Part shown: positions 1 to 8,048 of the stretch, piece after piece
How the letters are laid out: every line of letters starts with the position of its first letter
How positions within the stretch are numbered: the first letter of the stretch is position 1
From: Oscillospiraceae bacterium
Lineage (GTDB): Bacteria > Bacillota > Clostridia > Oscillospirales > Oscillospiraceae
Direction of reading: 5' to 3'
Length of the DNA stretch: 43,411 nt
Assembly: GCA_902765595.1 (NCBI GenBank)
Contig: CACXAQ010000009.1
Location: 1-43,411 of the forward strand
Position numbers and translations under genes: made by a program
Notes under the pieces: generated by a model
Told to the model about the DNA's origin: nothing
Seen by the model: only the letters and a program-made list of their open reading frames with translations
Database searches by the model: none

Positions 1-98
<98 letters not shown>

Positions 99-131
99 AG
101 AGCCGCTCAATGGAGCGGCTCTGATTTTTTA
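99..131 (+). terminator. Rho-independent terminator of the rRNA operon
   Basis: A perfect 10-bp stem (AGAGCCGCTC / GAGCGGCTCT) with a 4-nt loop, followed by GA and six T residues, directly after the 5S rRNA. Confidence 0.93.
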
Positions 132-151
132 TTCCTTCTGCCCAGTTGCGG

Positions 152-181
152 TTGACTAATTGCGGGCTGTTCGGGTATAGT
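152..181 (+). promoter_or_regulatory. Sigma-A-type promoter for rubrerythrin
   Basis: TTGACT at 152-157 and TATAGT at 176-181 with an 18-bp spacer, 36 bp before the start codon. Nothing resembling a PerR box was recognised by eye. Confidence 0.6.
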
Positions 182-217
182 ATTCCTGTTAAATCCATTT
201 TTAGGAGGAATGCAGCT

Positions 218-757
218 ATGGCGAACAAGTATGCAGGCACCAAGACCGAGAAAAACCTGTGGGACGCTTTTGCGGGCGAATCCCAGGCGCGCAATAAGTA
301 CACGTACTTTGCTTCCGTGGCCAAGAAGGCGGGCTATGAACAGATCGCGGAGATCTTCCTGAAGACCGCTGACAACGAGAAAGAGCATGCCAAGCTCTGG
401 TTCAAGGAACTGGGCGAGCTGGGCACCGTGGAGGAGAACCTGCTCCACGCCGCCGAGGGCGAGAACTTCGAGTGGACCGACATGTACGAGCGCATGGCGA
501 AGGAAGCCGAGGAAGAGGGCTTCCCGGAGCTGGCCGCCAAGTTCCGCGGCGTCGGCGCCATTGAGAAGCACCATGAGGAGCGCTACCGCAAGCTCCTGGA
601 GAACGTGGAGACCAAGACCCAGTTCGAGAAGAGCGGCGTCGTTGTGTGGGAGTGCCGCAACTGCGGCCATCTGGTGGTGGGCACCACACCCCCCGAGACC
701 TGCCCCGTCTGCAACCACCCCCAGGCTTATTTTGAGGTCCGGAAAGAGAACTATTGA
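218..757 (+). CDS. rbr: Rubrerythrin (diiron peroxidase)
   Basis: A 179-residue cytoplasmic non-haem iron protein that reduces hydrogen peroxide to water in anaerobes, with electrons from NADH through rubredoxin-type carriers. The N-terminal ferritin-like four-helix bundle supplies the diiron ligands: E21, the E54-x2-H57 motif, and E116-x2-H119. The C-terminal rubredoxin-like domain has C146-x2-C149 and C162-x2-C165 for the [Fe(SCys)4] centre. The domain order is that of classical rubrerythrin, not reverse rubrerythrin. The start at 218 follows AGGAGG by 9 nt; an upstream in-frame ATG at 146 lies before the promoter and is rejected. The gene appears monocistronic, between a promoter and a terminator. 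Confidence 0.95.
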   Translation: MANKYAGTKTEKNLWDAFAGESQARNKYTYFASVAKKAGYEQIAEIFLKTADNEKEHAKLWFKELGELGTVEENLLHAAEGENFEWTDMYERMAKEAEEEGFPELAAKFRGVGAIEKHHEERYRKLLENVETKTQFEKSGVVVWECRNCGHLVVGTTPPETCPVCNHPQAYFEVRKENY

Positions 758-769
758 GAAATAACCATA

Positions 770-804
770 AAAAATACCGGCTTTTTGAAAAGCCGGTATT
801 TTTT
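770..804 (+). terminator. Terminator after rubrerythrin
   Basis: AAATACCGGCTTTT and its complement form a long stem with an A-tract on the 5' side and a T-tract on the 3' side. It ends rubrerythrin transcription before the Cys-rich gene at 859. Confidence 0.88.
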
Positions 805-858
805 ATGGAACAAATCCCTTGCGAGAACCGTCTATTTCCCATTAAGGGAGGTGTTCCT

Positions 859-1311
859 ATGTTGGGAAAACAGAAATGCCGTATTTTGAAGGAGATCCGG
901 CAGCGGATCGCCGATGAGAACGACATCCCCTATGTGACAAGAGAATGCAGCTTCCAAGGCGCGTGCAAAGGCACCTGCCCCCGCTGCGAGAGCGAACTGC
1001 GCTACCTGGAGCAGCAGCTGGCCCTGCGCCAGAGCCTGGGGAAACGGGTGGCTGTGACGGCCCTCTGCGCATCGATGGCCCTGGCCGGCGCAAGCTGCGG
1101 CCCCGAAAAGAACGGCGGGGAACCCACCGATCTTGCCGGCATGGCGGAACCCTGCGAGACGCCGGAGCCGCTGGAGGGGGAGATCGCATGCGTGACGCCC
1201 GAGCCGGATGAGCCGCTGGCGGGCGAGCCCGCGCCGGAGGAGTTCGAGCTGGAGGGCGACGTGGCCTGGATCCCGGAGGATGAGGCCGCCCCTGAGAACG
1301 GAAATGGCTGA
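859..1311 (+). CDS. Small Cys-rich, membrane-anchored protein coupled to a radical SAM enzyme (function unknown)
   Basis: A 150-residue protein of unnamed family. Residues 1-55 are a basic helical domain with a tight Cys motif, C30-x5-C36-x3-C40-x2-C43, inside a G-x-C-x-G-T-C-P-x-C signature; C36-C40-C43 has the same CX3CX2C spacing as a radical SAM cluster, but there is no TIM barrel. A hydrophobic stretch at about 62-80 ending in a Cys (C80) could be a membrane anchor or a weak lipobox. The tail from about 83 on is acidic and Pro/Glu-rich, ending ENGNG. The start at 859 follows AAGGGAGGTG. Its stop overlaps the radical SAM start by 8 nt, so the two are translationally coupled, and it may be substrate or partner of that enzyme. 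From memory, similar C-G-C-GTCP-C proteins occur in gut Clostridia and Bacteroidetes. Function is inferred from context only. Confidence 0.72.
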   Translation: MLGKQKCRILKEIRQRIADENDIPYVTRECSFQGACKGTCPRCESELRYLEQQLALRQSLGKRVAVTALCASMALAGASCGPEKNGGEPTDLAGMAEPCETPEPLEGEIACVTPEPDEPLAGEPAPEEFELEGDVAWIPEDEAAPENGNG

Positions 1312-1942
1312 GCCCCGTTATCCCCTGCTGTCTCTGTCCCGACTGCGGATGGAGATCGACGGCCCCGGCGTCACGACGCTGGTGGCCGGGGCGGGCTGTC
1401 CTCTGCACTGCCGCTGGTGCATCAACAAGACGCTTCTGCGGGACGCGCCTGCGGAGCAGGTGAGCGCGGGGGAGCTGACTGAGCGGCTGCGTGTGGACGA
1501 CCTGTATTTCCGGGCCACCGGGGGCGGCGTCTGCTTCGGCGGCGGCGAGGCGCTGCTGCACGCGGCCTTTCTCCGCCGCTTCCGCGCCGTCTGTCCAAGC
1601 GAGTGGAGAATCTATGCAGAGACCAGCCTGCAGGTCTCCCCGGAACTGCTGCGCCTCAGCTTCGGCGCGGTGGACGCGTATATCGTGGACTGCAAGGACA
1701 TGGACCGGGAGATCTACCGGCGATACACCGGCGGAGACGGGGCGCTGATGGAGGAGAATCTGCGTGCGCTGCTGGATGCGGTCGGCCCGGATCGGGTGCT
1801 GGTCCGGGTACCGCTGATCCCAGGCTACAACAGCATGGAGGATCAGCAGCGGAGCGTGGAGAAGTTGGAGCGTATGGGCGTGCGGCGGATCGATCGTTTT
1901 TCCTATCTGGTACGGGATAACCAGGAAGAAGCACTCCTGTAG
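1304..1942 (+). CDS. Radical SAM protein, short activating-enzyme-like
   Basis: A 212-residue radical SAM enzyme. The [4Fe-4S]/SAM motif is C32-x3-C36-x2-C39, with the aromatic residue W38 before the last Cys, and a GGE-type motif occurs in FGGGEALL about 50 residues later. The order and spacing resemble glycyl-radical-enzyme activases (PflA/NrdG type), but it is shorter than PflA (~245), there is no inserted ferredoxin domain, and no glycyl radical enzyme lies nearby. The start at 1304 overlaps the end of the upstream Cys-rich gene by 8 nt, so that small protein is the obvious candidate substrate or accessory. Alternative: an orphan activase acting on a distant glycyl radical enzyme. Family call firm, substrate unknown. 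Confidence 0.85.
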   Translation: MAEPRYPLLSLSRLRMEIDGPGVTTLVAGAGCPLHCRWCINKTLLRDAPAEQVSAGELTERLRVDDLYFRATGGGVCFGGGEALLHAAFLRRFRAVCPSEWRIYAETSLQVSPELLRLSFGAVDAYIVDCKDMDREIYRRYTGGDGALMEENLRALLDAVGPDRVLVRVPLIPGYNSMEDQQRSVEKLERMGVRRIDRFSYLVRDNQEEALL

Positions 1943-1950
1943 CGGCATGG

Positions 1951-1982
1951 AAAGGCCCGGAGACGAAAATCTCCGGGCTTTT
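1951..1982 (+). terminator. Terminator of the Cys-rich/radical SAM operon
   Basis: AAAGGCCCGGAGA and TCTCCGGGCTTTT form a 13-bp stem around a 6-nt loop, 8 nt after the radical SAM stop codon. Confidence 0.9.
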
Positions 1983-2005
1983 CCTGCACTTCCGGCAGGT
2001 TTTTC

Positions 2006-2034
2006 TTGCGCAGAACAGCGGAAACCACTATAAT
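2006..2034 (+). promoter_or_regulatory. Promoter of aqpZ
   Basis: TTGCGC at 2006-2011, 17-bp spacer, TATAAT at 2029-2034; the aquaporin start is 40 bp downstream. Confidence 0.65.
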
Positions 2035-2074
2035 AAAAGCACCGGAAACGGAATATGAGAACGGAGGGCGATTT

Positions 2075-2761
2075 ATGAAAAAGTACATTGCGGAACTGAT
2101 CGGCACCTGCACGCTGGTGACGCTGGGCTGCGGCACGGCGATGCTGGTGGGCTGCGACGCGGCAAACGGCAGCGGCTACCTGCTGACGGCTCTGGCCTTC
2201 GGCCTGGTCATCGTGGGCATGGCCTATTGCGTGGGCAATATCTCCGGCTGCCACATCAACCCTGCGGTATCCCTGGGCGTTTTGATGAGCGGCGGTATGA
2301 CCGCCAAGGACTTTGTGGGCTATGTGATCGCCCAGTGCCTGGGAGCGCTGGCCGGCGCGGGCATCCTGGCGCTGATCTTCAAGCTGGGCGGCGTCACGGA
2401 TATGACCGGCGGCTTCGGCTCCAACGGTCTGGCCGGCGTGAACGGCAGCGCCATCGCGGGCCTGCTGGTGGAGATCGTGCTGACCTTTGTCTTCGTGCTG
2501 ACCATCCTGGGCGTGACCTCCAAGAAGGCCGGCCACGGCTCCTTCGGCGGCCTGATCATTGGCCTTACCCTGGTCCTGGTGCACATCCTGGGCATCGGCC
2601 TCACCGGCACCTCGGTGAACCCGGCCCGTTCCTTTGGCCCGGCCCTGGTGGCGGCCCTCACCGGCAACGGCGCACCGCTGGCCTGCCTCTGGGTCTTCAT
2701 CGTCGGCCCCTTCGTGGGCGCCGCCCTGGCTGCCCTGACCTACAAGGCCCTGGAGAAGTAA
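2075..2761 (+). CDS. aqpZ: Aquaporin Z-type water channel (MIP family)
   Basis: A 228-residue integral membrane protein with six transmembrane helices and two half-helix NPA loops: N62-P-A64 and N182-P-A184. The constriction residues read as F42, H170 and R185, the set of water-selective AqpZ rather than of glycerol facilitators, which carry a larger loop and an Asp after the second NPA. The role is therefore osmotic water flow across the cell membrane. The start at 2075 follows a GGAGGG site by 7 nt. The gene is monocistronic between its own promoter and a bidirectional terminator. Length is normal for the family. Confidence 0.94.
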   Translation: MKKYIAELIGTCTLVTLGCGTAMLVGCDAANGSGYLLTALAFGLVIVGMAYCVGNISGCHINPAVSLGVLMSGGMTAKDFVGYVIAQCLGALAGAGILALIFKLGGVTDMTGGFGSNGLAGVNGSAIAGLLVEIVLTFVFVLTILGVTSKKAGHGSFGGLIIGLTLVLVHILGIGLTGTSVNPARSFGPALVAALTGNGAPLACLWVFIVGPFVGAALAALTYKALEK

Positions 2762-2777
2762 AAACAGCAGAAGCATG

Positions 2778-2818
2778 AAAAAGAGCCACCGGAGGTTTTC
2801 CCTCCGGTGGCTCTTTTT
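2778..2818. terminator. Bidirectional terminator between aqpZ and the lspA operon
   Basis: A long perfect stem (AAAAAGAGCCACCGGAGG with its complement) around a 5-nt loop. It has a T-tract in both directions and lies between two converging genes. Confidence 0.9.
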
Positions 2819-2829
2819 GGCGTTTTCGA

Positions 2830-3033
2830 TCATTTTTTCCGGTGCTTTTTCGCGTAAGAAAACATCCAGATCACGATGACCACCAGCGCCAGGATCAGCA
2901 GGATCCCCAGGATGGTGTTGAACAGGCCGCCCACCACGGCAGCTGCGCCGGAAATGAGCTTCAGGGCCAGGACGATGACGCCGACGATGATGGCCAGGCC
3001 CAAGACCAGGCCGCCGATTTTTTTCAGATCCAT
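2830..3033 (-). CDS. Small two-helix membrane protein, hypothetical
   Basis: A 67-residue protein with a short Lys start, a hydrophobic helix at about 7-30, a Gly/Ala-rich turn, a second helix at about 38-58, and a basic tail rich in Lys/His/Arg. The positive tail suggests both ends are cytoplasmic. It is preceded by AAGGAGAA and lies 12 bp after the rluD stop, so it is the last gene of lspA-rluD. I recognise no family and assign no function. Confidence 0.75.
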   Translation of the reverse strand: MDLKKIGGLVLGLAIIVGVIVLALKLISGAAAVVGGLFNTILGILLILALVVIVIWMFSYAKKHRKK

Positions 3034-3045
3034 GATTCCTTCTCC

Positions 3046-3969
3046 TTATACTTCAGGTCCCAGTTTTGACAATACGTCTTGAAAATACGCCGGCAGCGGC
3101 GTTTCCAGATGCACCGGCTCTCCGGTGCGGGGATGGATGAATTTCAGCTCCCGTGCATGGAGGCACTGGCCCTCCAGCCCTTTCTCCGGAGAGGGCGCGC
3201 CGTAGGTGAAATCCCCCAGCAGGGGATGGCCCAGGCTCGCCATGTGGACCCGGATCTGGTGGGTTCGCCCGGTCTCCAGACGGCAGCGGATGTGGGTGTA
3301 GCCCCGGTAGCGGGCCAGCACCTCCCAATGGGTCACGGCGGGGCGACTGTTCTTATCGGTCACGGCCATGCGCTTGCGGTCCGTGGGGTGGCGGCCGATG
3401 GGCCGGTCCACGGTGCCGGTATCCTCCCGCAGATTACCTCGGACCACCGCCTCATAGACCCGGGAGAGGCTCCGATCCGCCAGCTGCGCGGACAGGGCCT
3501 GGTGGGCAAAGTCGTTCTTGGCCACGATCAGCAGGCCGGAGGTGTCCTTGTCGATCCGGTGGACGATGCCGGGCCGCTTCTCTCCGCCGATGCCGGAGAG
3601 GCTGTCCCCGCAGTGGTAGAGCAGGGCGTTCACCAGGGTGCCGTCCGGGTGTCCCGGCGCCGGGTGCACCACCATGCCGCGGGGCTTGTTGACCACGACC
3701 ACGTCCCCATCCTCGTAGACCACGTCCAGGGGAATATCCTGGGCGATCAGCGGAACGTCTTCCGCCATTTCCGGCAGGGAGACCAGAAAGCGATCTCCGG
3801 CGGCGCACTTATAATTCTTTTTGACCGGCGCATCCCGCAGCAGGACCCGTCCCTCCTCCAGCAGCCGCTGGGCGGCGCTGCGGGAGAGTTCCGGTAGAAT
3901 ACGCGCAAGGAGAGCGTCGATTCGCTCGCCGCTCTCCTCTGCTGTGATTTGAAGAAGATCTTCTTCCAT
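3046..3969 (-). CDS. rluD: 23S rRNA-type pseudouridine synthase, RluD/RluA family
   Basis: A 307-residue enzyme that isomerises uridine to pseudouridine in structured RNA. Residues ~12-60 form an S4 RNA-binding domain; the catalytic domain contains HRIDKDTSGLL, where the Asp after HRI is the nucleophile, and later motifs such as GRTHQIRVHM and HPLLGD. Length and domain order match RluD, whose usual targets are U1911/1915/1917 of 23S rRNA helix 69, but the position modified cannot be read from sequence. It starts 3 nt after the lspA stop, the standard Firmicute lspA-rluD pair. Confidence 0.92.
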   Translation of the reverse strand: MEEDLLQITAEESGERIDALLARILPELSRSAAQRLLEEGRVLLRDAPVKKNYKCAAGDRFLVSLPEMAEDVPLIAQDIPLDVVYEDGDVVVVNKPRGMVVHPAPGHPDGTLVNALLYHCGDSLSGIGGEKRPGIVHRIDKDTSGLLIVAKNDFAHQALSAQLADRSLSRVYEAVVRGNLREDTGTVDRPIGRHPTDRKRMAVTDKNSRPAVTHWEVLARYRGYTHIRCRLETGRTHQIRVHMASLGHPLLGDFTYGAPSPEKGLEGQCLHARELKFIHPRTGEPVHLETPLPAYFQDVLSKLGPEV

Positions 3970-3972
3970 TGT

Positions 3973-5007
3973 TTACTTGAACTCTGCCAGAATATCGTCC
4001 AGATCAAAGGAGGTCTCGGCCTCCACAGGCTTGGCAGCGGGCCGCTGTACGGGCTTGGGCTGCACGGGCGCGGGGGCGGGAGCCGCCGGACGGGGGCTCT
4101 GGGGCGCGGTGTTTACGACCGTTGCGGCAGGGCGGAATGCAGTGGGGCTTGCCGCAGGCTGCTGTGCAGCGTTGGCGCGCTCCCACTCGGCAAAGGGATC
4201 AGCCGGGTTGTAGGCGGGATTCTGGACCGTCGCGGCAGGCTTGGGCTGCACGGGCGCGGCTTCCACCGCGGGCTGAGCCGCCGCTTCCTGACGGGCGCGC
4301 TGATCGGCCTTGTACTGCTCATACTCCTCGTCATAACGGGCCTGGCGGGCTTTGCGGCTGTTGCGGGCGGGCTTGGCGGGCTTCTCTTCTTCCAGTTCCT
4401 CTTCCTCGTCCTCATCCTCGTCCCGTGCGGCCTTGCGGGCCTTGCGGCCGCGCTTGGGCTTGCGCACTTCTTCCTCCTCGGGCTCCTCTTCTTCCTCGTC
4501 CTCGGAGAACTCATCCGCGGTGTCGTCGCCGCTGTCAGACTTGCCAAAGAGGATGGCGAAGATAAACACCACCAGGAAGATCGTGATGACGATGTCGGCC
4601 AGGTTGAAGACCGGAAACCACTTGGCAAAGTCAAACTGGAACATATCCACCACGTGGCCGTCGCCCACGGGGCTGAAGATGTTGATGAGCCGGTCGATGG
4701 CATTGGACACGCCGCCTGCTGCCACCAGCACGATGCTCCACCGGGCGGTAGGGCCGGAGATGAACTTCGTGGCCAGCGCGATGATCACCAGCAGGAGGAA
4801 GACGCCCGCGGCAATGACAAACCACATGGCGGCGTTCTGCCCGCTGAGGAAGCCAAAGGGACCGCCGGTGTTTTCCACGTACCTCAGATTGAGGAAGCCG
4901 GGAATGAGCTGGATCCCCTCGGCGGGAATGTTGCCTTGGGTCGATACGTACAGCTTGATCCACTGGTCCGCGATGACGACCAGGATCGCGATGATCGCAT
5001 ACAGCAT
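3973..5007 (-). CDS. lspA: Lipoprotein signal peptidase (signal peptidase II) with long charged C-terminal extension
   Basis: Residues 1-155 are a normal LspA: four membrane helices and the catalytic aspartates D105 (SNAIDR) and D138 (FNLAD). It cleaves prolipoprotein signal peptides at the lipobox Cys after diacylglyceryl transfer. The usual N-x-G-A-A-F motif is NTGGPF here, a mild variation. LspA normally ends near residue 160, but this protein goes on to 344. The extra ~188 residues are an acidic Glu/Asp run, basic Lys/Arg patches, a Pro/Ala/Gln-rich linker and a terminal amphipathic peptide, SFDLDDILAEF. The tail would be cytoplasmic and disordered. The start at 5007 follows GGAGA. The enzyme call is firm; the tail's role is unknown. 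Confidence 0.93.
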   Translation of the reverse strand: MLYAIIAILVVIADQWIKLYVSTQGNIPAEGIQLIPGFLNLRYVENTGGPFGFLSGQNAAMWFVIAAGVFLLLVIIALATKFISGPTARWSIVLVAAGGVSNAIDRLINIFSPVGDGHVVDMFQFDFAKWFPVFNLADIVITIFLVVFIFAILFGKSDSGDDTADEFSEDEEEEEPEEEEVRKPKRGRKARKAARDEDEDEEEELEEEKPAKPARNSRKARQARYDEEYEQYKADQRARQEAAAQPAVEAAPVQPKPAATVQNPAYNPADPFAEWERANAAQQPAASPTAFRPAATVVNTAPQSPRPAAPAPAPVQPKPVQRPAAKPVEAETSFDLDDILAEFK

Positions 5008-5078
5008 ATCTTTCTCCTATCTGCCGCAAAGGAGGCGCGGCGTGCTGTGTTGAGCGCAGATTATAAAGACTCTTATCT

Positions 5079-5107
5079 ATTGTACCCTATTTTTCAGAGT
5101 TTTGCAA
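5079..5107 (-). promoter_or_regulatory. Promoter of the lspA-rluD operon
   Basis: On the minus strand TTGCAA (5107-5102) and TACAAT (5084-5079) are separated by exactly 17 bp. The -35 box overlaps the end of ileS, so lspA can be transcribed independently of ileS. Confidence 0.65.
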
Positions 5108-7889
5108 CTACTCTTGCGCAGCGCGGGCAAAGTTCTGTGACAGGATCCGCCTCCAGCGAGTGCTTCCAGCAGCGCGGGCACTTGGTCCCCGGGGCTTCCA
5201 CCACGGAAATGTGCAGGCCGGGGTTCCTGGCGCCGCTGCCGGCCACCGCGTCGGGGGCGTCCTCACCGTCCACCAGGCAGCGGGAGACGATCAGCAGGTC
5301 GCTGAGGTCCATGTCGGAGACGGCGTCCAGCAGCTCCCTGCTCTCCGCGTCGTCGGCGCGCAGGGTGACGGCGGCCTCCAGAGGCTTGCCGATGCGCTTG
5401 TCGTTGCGGGCGCTCTCCAGCACGATGTTCACATCGCCGCGCAGGGAGATGAGCTTCTCCCACTTGGCCATGGTCTCGGCGGGCAGGGCGTAGTCTGCGA
5501 AGGGCGCGTTCATGACGTTGAGCACCACGTTGCGCCTGTCGTCGCCGCTGCGGTGAGGCATGGCCTGCCAGATCTCGTCGCAGGTGAAGGCGAGGATGGG
5601 GGCGAACATTTTGGTCATGCTGTCCAGGATCAGGTACAGGGCGGTCTGGGCGCTGCGGCGCTTGAGCCCGTCCTTCTCCTCGCAGTAGAGCCGGTCCTTG
5701 ATGATGTCCAGGTAGAAGCTGGAGAGCTCCACCACGCAGAAATCGTTGATGGCGTGGGAGACCACGTGGAACTCATAGTTCCGATAAGCCTCGGCCACCT
5801 TTTCGATCAGCTCGTTGAGCTTGGTGACGGCCCAGCGGTCCAGCTCCAGCATGTCGGCGGGGGCCACCAGACTGTCAGCGTCAAAGCCGTCCAGATTGCC
5901 CAGGCAGTAGCGGGCGGTGTTGCGGAACTTCAGGTAGCTCTGGCTGAGCTGCTTGAAGATCTCCTTGGAGCAGCGCACGTCCACATGGTAGTCGGCGGAG
6001 CCGGCCCAGAGGCGGATCATATCCGCGCCGAAGTCCCGGATCAGGTCGGCGGGGTCGATGCCGTTGCCCAGGGACTTGTGCATGGCCTTGCCCTCGCCGT
6101 CCACGGTCCAGCCGTGGGTCAGGCATTCCCGGTAAGGCGCGCCCTTGCCCAGAGCGCCCACGGCCACCAGCAGGGAAGACTGGAACCAGCCGCGATACTG
6201 GTCGCCGCCCTCCATGTACATGTCGCAGGGCCAGAAGCCCTGATCCCGCTGCATGGCGGCGTAATGGGTGGAGCCGGAGTCAAACCAGCCGTCCAGGGTG
6301 TTGGTCTCTTTGGTGAAGTGCCTGCCGCCGCAGTGGGGGCAAACAAAGCCCTCCGGCAGCAGCTGCTCGGCCTCCCGGTCGAACCAGGCGTTGCTGCCTT
6401 CCTTCTCGAAGATGGAGGCGACGGATTCGATGCTCTCCTCCGTGCAGACGGGCTTTCCGCAATCCTCGCAGTAGAACACGGGGATGGGCAGGCCCCAGCG
6501 GCGCTGGCGGGAAATGCACCAGTCGCTGCGCTCGCGGATCATGGCGGCCATCCGGTCCTTGCCCCAGGCGGGGAGCCAGCGCACGTCCTCGCAGGCGCGC
6601 ACGGCCTCCTCCTTGAAGGAGTCCACGGAGCAGAACCACTGAGGCGTGGCCCGGAAGATGATGGGGCTCTTGCAGCGCCAGCAGTGGGGATAGCTGTGGA
6701 TGATCTGCTCGGAAGCGAAGAGAGCGCCGCTCTCTTTCATATCGGCCAGGATGACGGCGTTGGATTCCTCGGTGCGCAGGCCCGCGTACTTGCCGGCGTA
6801 GTCGGTGTGGCGGCCCTGATCGTCCACGGGCACCACCATCTCGGTGCCGTAGCGCATGCAGGTCTGGTAGTCGTCCGCGCCGAAGCCGGGGGCGGTGTGG
6901 ACGCAGCCGGTGCCGGAATCCATGGTGACGTAGTCGGCGTTCATCAGCAGGCTGGTCTTGTCCAGGAAGGGGTGCCGGGCCAGCATGTACTCGAAGAAGC
7001 GGCCCGGGTGGGTCTCCAGGATGTCAAAGCTCTCAAAGCCGCCGGCGGCCATGACCTTCTGGGCCAGGGGCTCCGCCAGGATGTACATCTCCCCGTTGGG
7101 GGCCTTGACGATGGCATAGCTCTCGTCCGGGTGGAGGGAGATGCCGATGTTGCCGGGCAGGGTCCAGATGGTGGTGGTCCAGATCAGGAAGAAGAGCCTG
7201 GAGTGATCCAGATGGCCCAGCTTGCCCTGGTCGTCCGCCAGGGGGAACTTCACGTAGACGGTGGTGCAGGGGTCGTCCTGATACTCGATCTCGGCCTCAG
7301 CAAGGGCGGTCTCGTCCTTGGGGCACCAGTAGACCGGCTTCAGGCCCTTATAGATATGGCCGTTGCGGTACATCTTGCCGAAGATGCGGACCTCGTCGGC
7401 CTCAAAGCCCTTCGACATGGTGCGGTAGGGGTGATCCCAGTCGCCCACGATGCCCAGGCGCATAAAGCCCTCCCGCTGCTTCTGCACGTATTTCTCGGCA
7501 TAAGCCTGGCAGGCGGAGCGGAAATCGGCCACGGACATGGCCTTGTGGTTGAGCTTCTGCTCCTTGATGATGGCGCTCTCGATGGGCATGCCGTGGTTAT
7601 CCCAGCCGGGGATATAGGGGGTGTAGTAGCCCCGCATGGCGTAGGAACGGACGATAAAGTCCTTGATGGCCTTGTTGAGCGCGTGGCCCATGTGGATATT
7701 GCCGTTGGAGAAGGGAGGCCCGTCGTGCAGGGAGAAGCGGGGGTGGCCCTCGTTCTTCTTCAGCATCTCATGGTAAAGGTCCATCTCTTCCCATTTCTTC
7801 AGCATCTCCGGCTCCCGCTTGGGCAGGCCCGCGCGCATGGGAAAATCGGTTTTCGGCAGGTTCAAAGTGGCGTTGAAATCCTGTGACAT
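5094..7889 (-). CDS. ileS: Isoleucyl-tRNA synthetase
   Basis: A 931-residue class I aminoacyl-tRNA synthetase that charges tRNA-Ile. The HIGH motif is HMGH (66-69) and the KMSKS loop reads KAMHKS near residue 600. The CP1 editing domain lies between them. The C-terminal zinc finger (C904, C907, C921, C924) marks the bacterial IleS type with the zinc domain, usually mupirocin-sensitive. The start at 7889 follows AGGAG; an upstream in-frame start at 7991 has no ribosome site. No T-box leader was found: only 160 nt separate it from divIVA and the conserved T-box core sequence is absent. It lies downstream of divIVA as in many Firmicutes. Confidence 0.96.
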   Translation of the reverse strand: MSQDFNATLNLPKTDFPMRAGLPKREPEMLKKWEEMDLYHEMLKKNEGHPRFSLHDGPPFSNGNIHMGHALNKAIKDFIVRSYAMRGYYTPYIPGWDNHGMPIESAIIKEQKLNHKAMSVADFRSACQAYAEKYVQKQREGFMRLGIVGDWDHPYRTMSKGFEADEVRIFGKMYRNGHIYKGLKPVYWCPKDETALAEAEIEYQDDPCTTVYVKFPLADDQGKLGHLDHSRLFFLIWTTTIWTLPGNIGISLHPDESYAIVKAPNGEMYILAEPLAQKVMAAGGFESFDILETHPGRFFEYMLARHPFLDKTSLLMNADYVTMDSGTGCVHTAPGFGADDYQTCMRYGTEMVVPVDDQGRHTDYAGKYAGLRTEESNAVILADMKESGALFASEQIIHSYPHCWRCKSPIIFRATPQWFCSVDSFKEEAVRACEDVRWLPAWGKDRMAAMIRERSDWCISRQRRWGLPIPVFYCEDCGKPVCTEESIESVASIFEKEGSNAWFDREAEQLLPEGFVCPHCGGRHFTKETNTLDGWFDSGSTHYAAMQRDQGFWPCDMYMEGGDQYRGWFQSSLLVAVGALGKGAPYRECLTHGWTVDGEGKAMHKSLGNGIDPADLIRDFGADMIRLWAGSADYHVDVRCSKEIFKQLSQSYLKFRNTARYCLGNLDGFDADSLVAPADMLELDRWAVTKLNELIEKVAEAYRNYEFHVVSHAINDFCVVELSSFYLDIIKDRLYCEEKDGLKRRSAQTALYLILDSMTKMFAPILAFTCDEIWQAMPHRSGDDRRNVVLNVMNAPFADYALPAETMAKWEKLISLRGDVNIVLESARNDKRIGKPLEAAVTLRADDAESRELLDAVSDMDLSDLLIVSRCLVDGEDAPDAVAGSGARNPGLHISVVEAPGTKCPRCWKHSLEADPVTELCPRCARVVAKL

Positions 7890-7918
7890 AGAGGTTTTTC
7901 TCCTGTGAAATAGAGTGC

Positions 7919-7946
7919 TTTTTCGGGAGCAAAGCTCCCCGAAAAA
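7919..7946 (-). terminator. Terminator or attenuator hairpin between divIVA and ileS
   Basis: TTTTTCGGGAGC and GCTCCCCGAAAAA form a stem with an A-tract and T-tract on its sides, 30 nt before ileS. A second GC-rich hairpin lies at 7955-7981. It could end divIVA transcripts or attenuate ileS; no T-box antiterminator is visible. Confidence 0.6.
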
Positions 7947-8048
7947 CGGAATCAAGGGGCGCGCGCTGCTGCGCCCGCCCCGAGAATCCACATAGGGTCC
8001 GATATGCGATCTGCCAGGACAGGGATCAGACCCCGCCCCGGAAGGAAA

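Noticed and set aside
5160-7886. A 908-codon open frame on the plus strand opposite ileS (and similar long frames opposite mutL, mutS, clpC and rny)
   Set aside because: Shadow frame: GC-rich codon use on one strand leaves the opposite strand open. Composition (Gly/Val/Ala/His-rich), no ribosome site, no domains.
7890-8048. T-box riboswitch before ileS
   Set aside because: The leader is only ~160 nt and lacks the conserved T-box core and specifier stem; only simple hairpins are seen.
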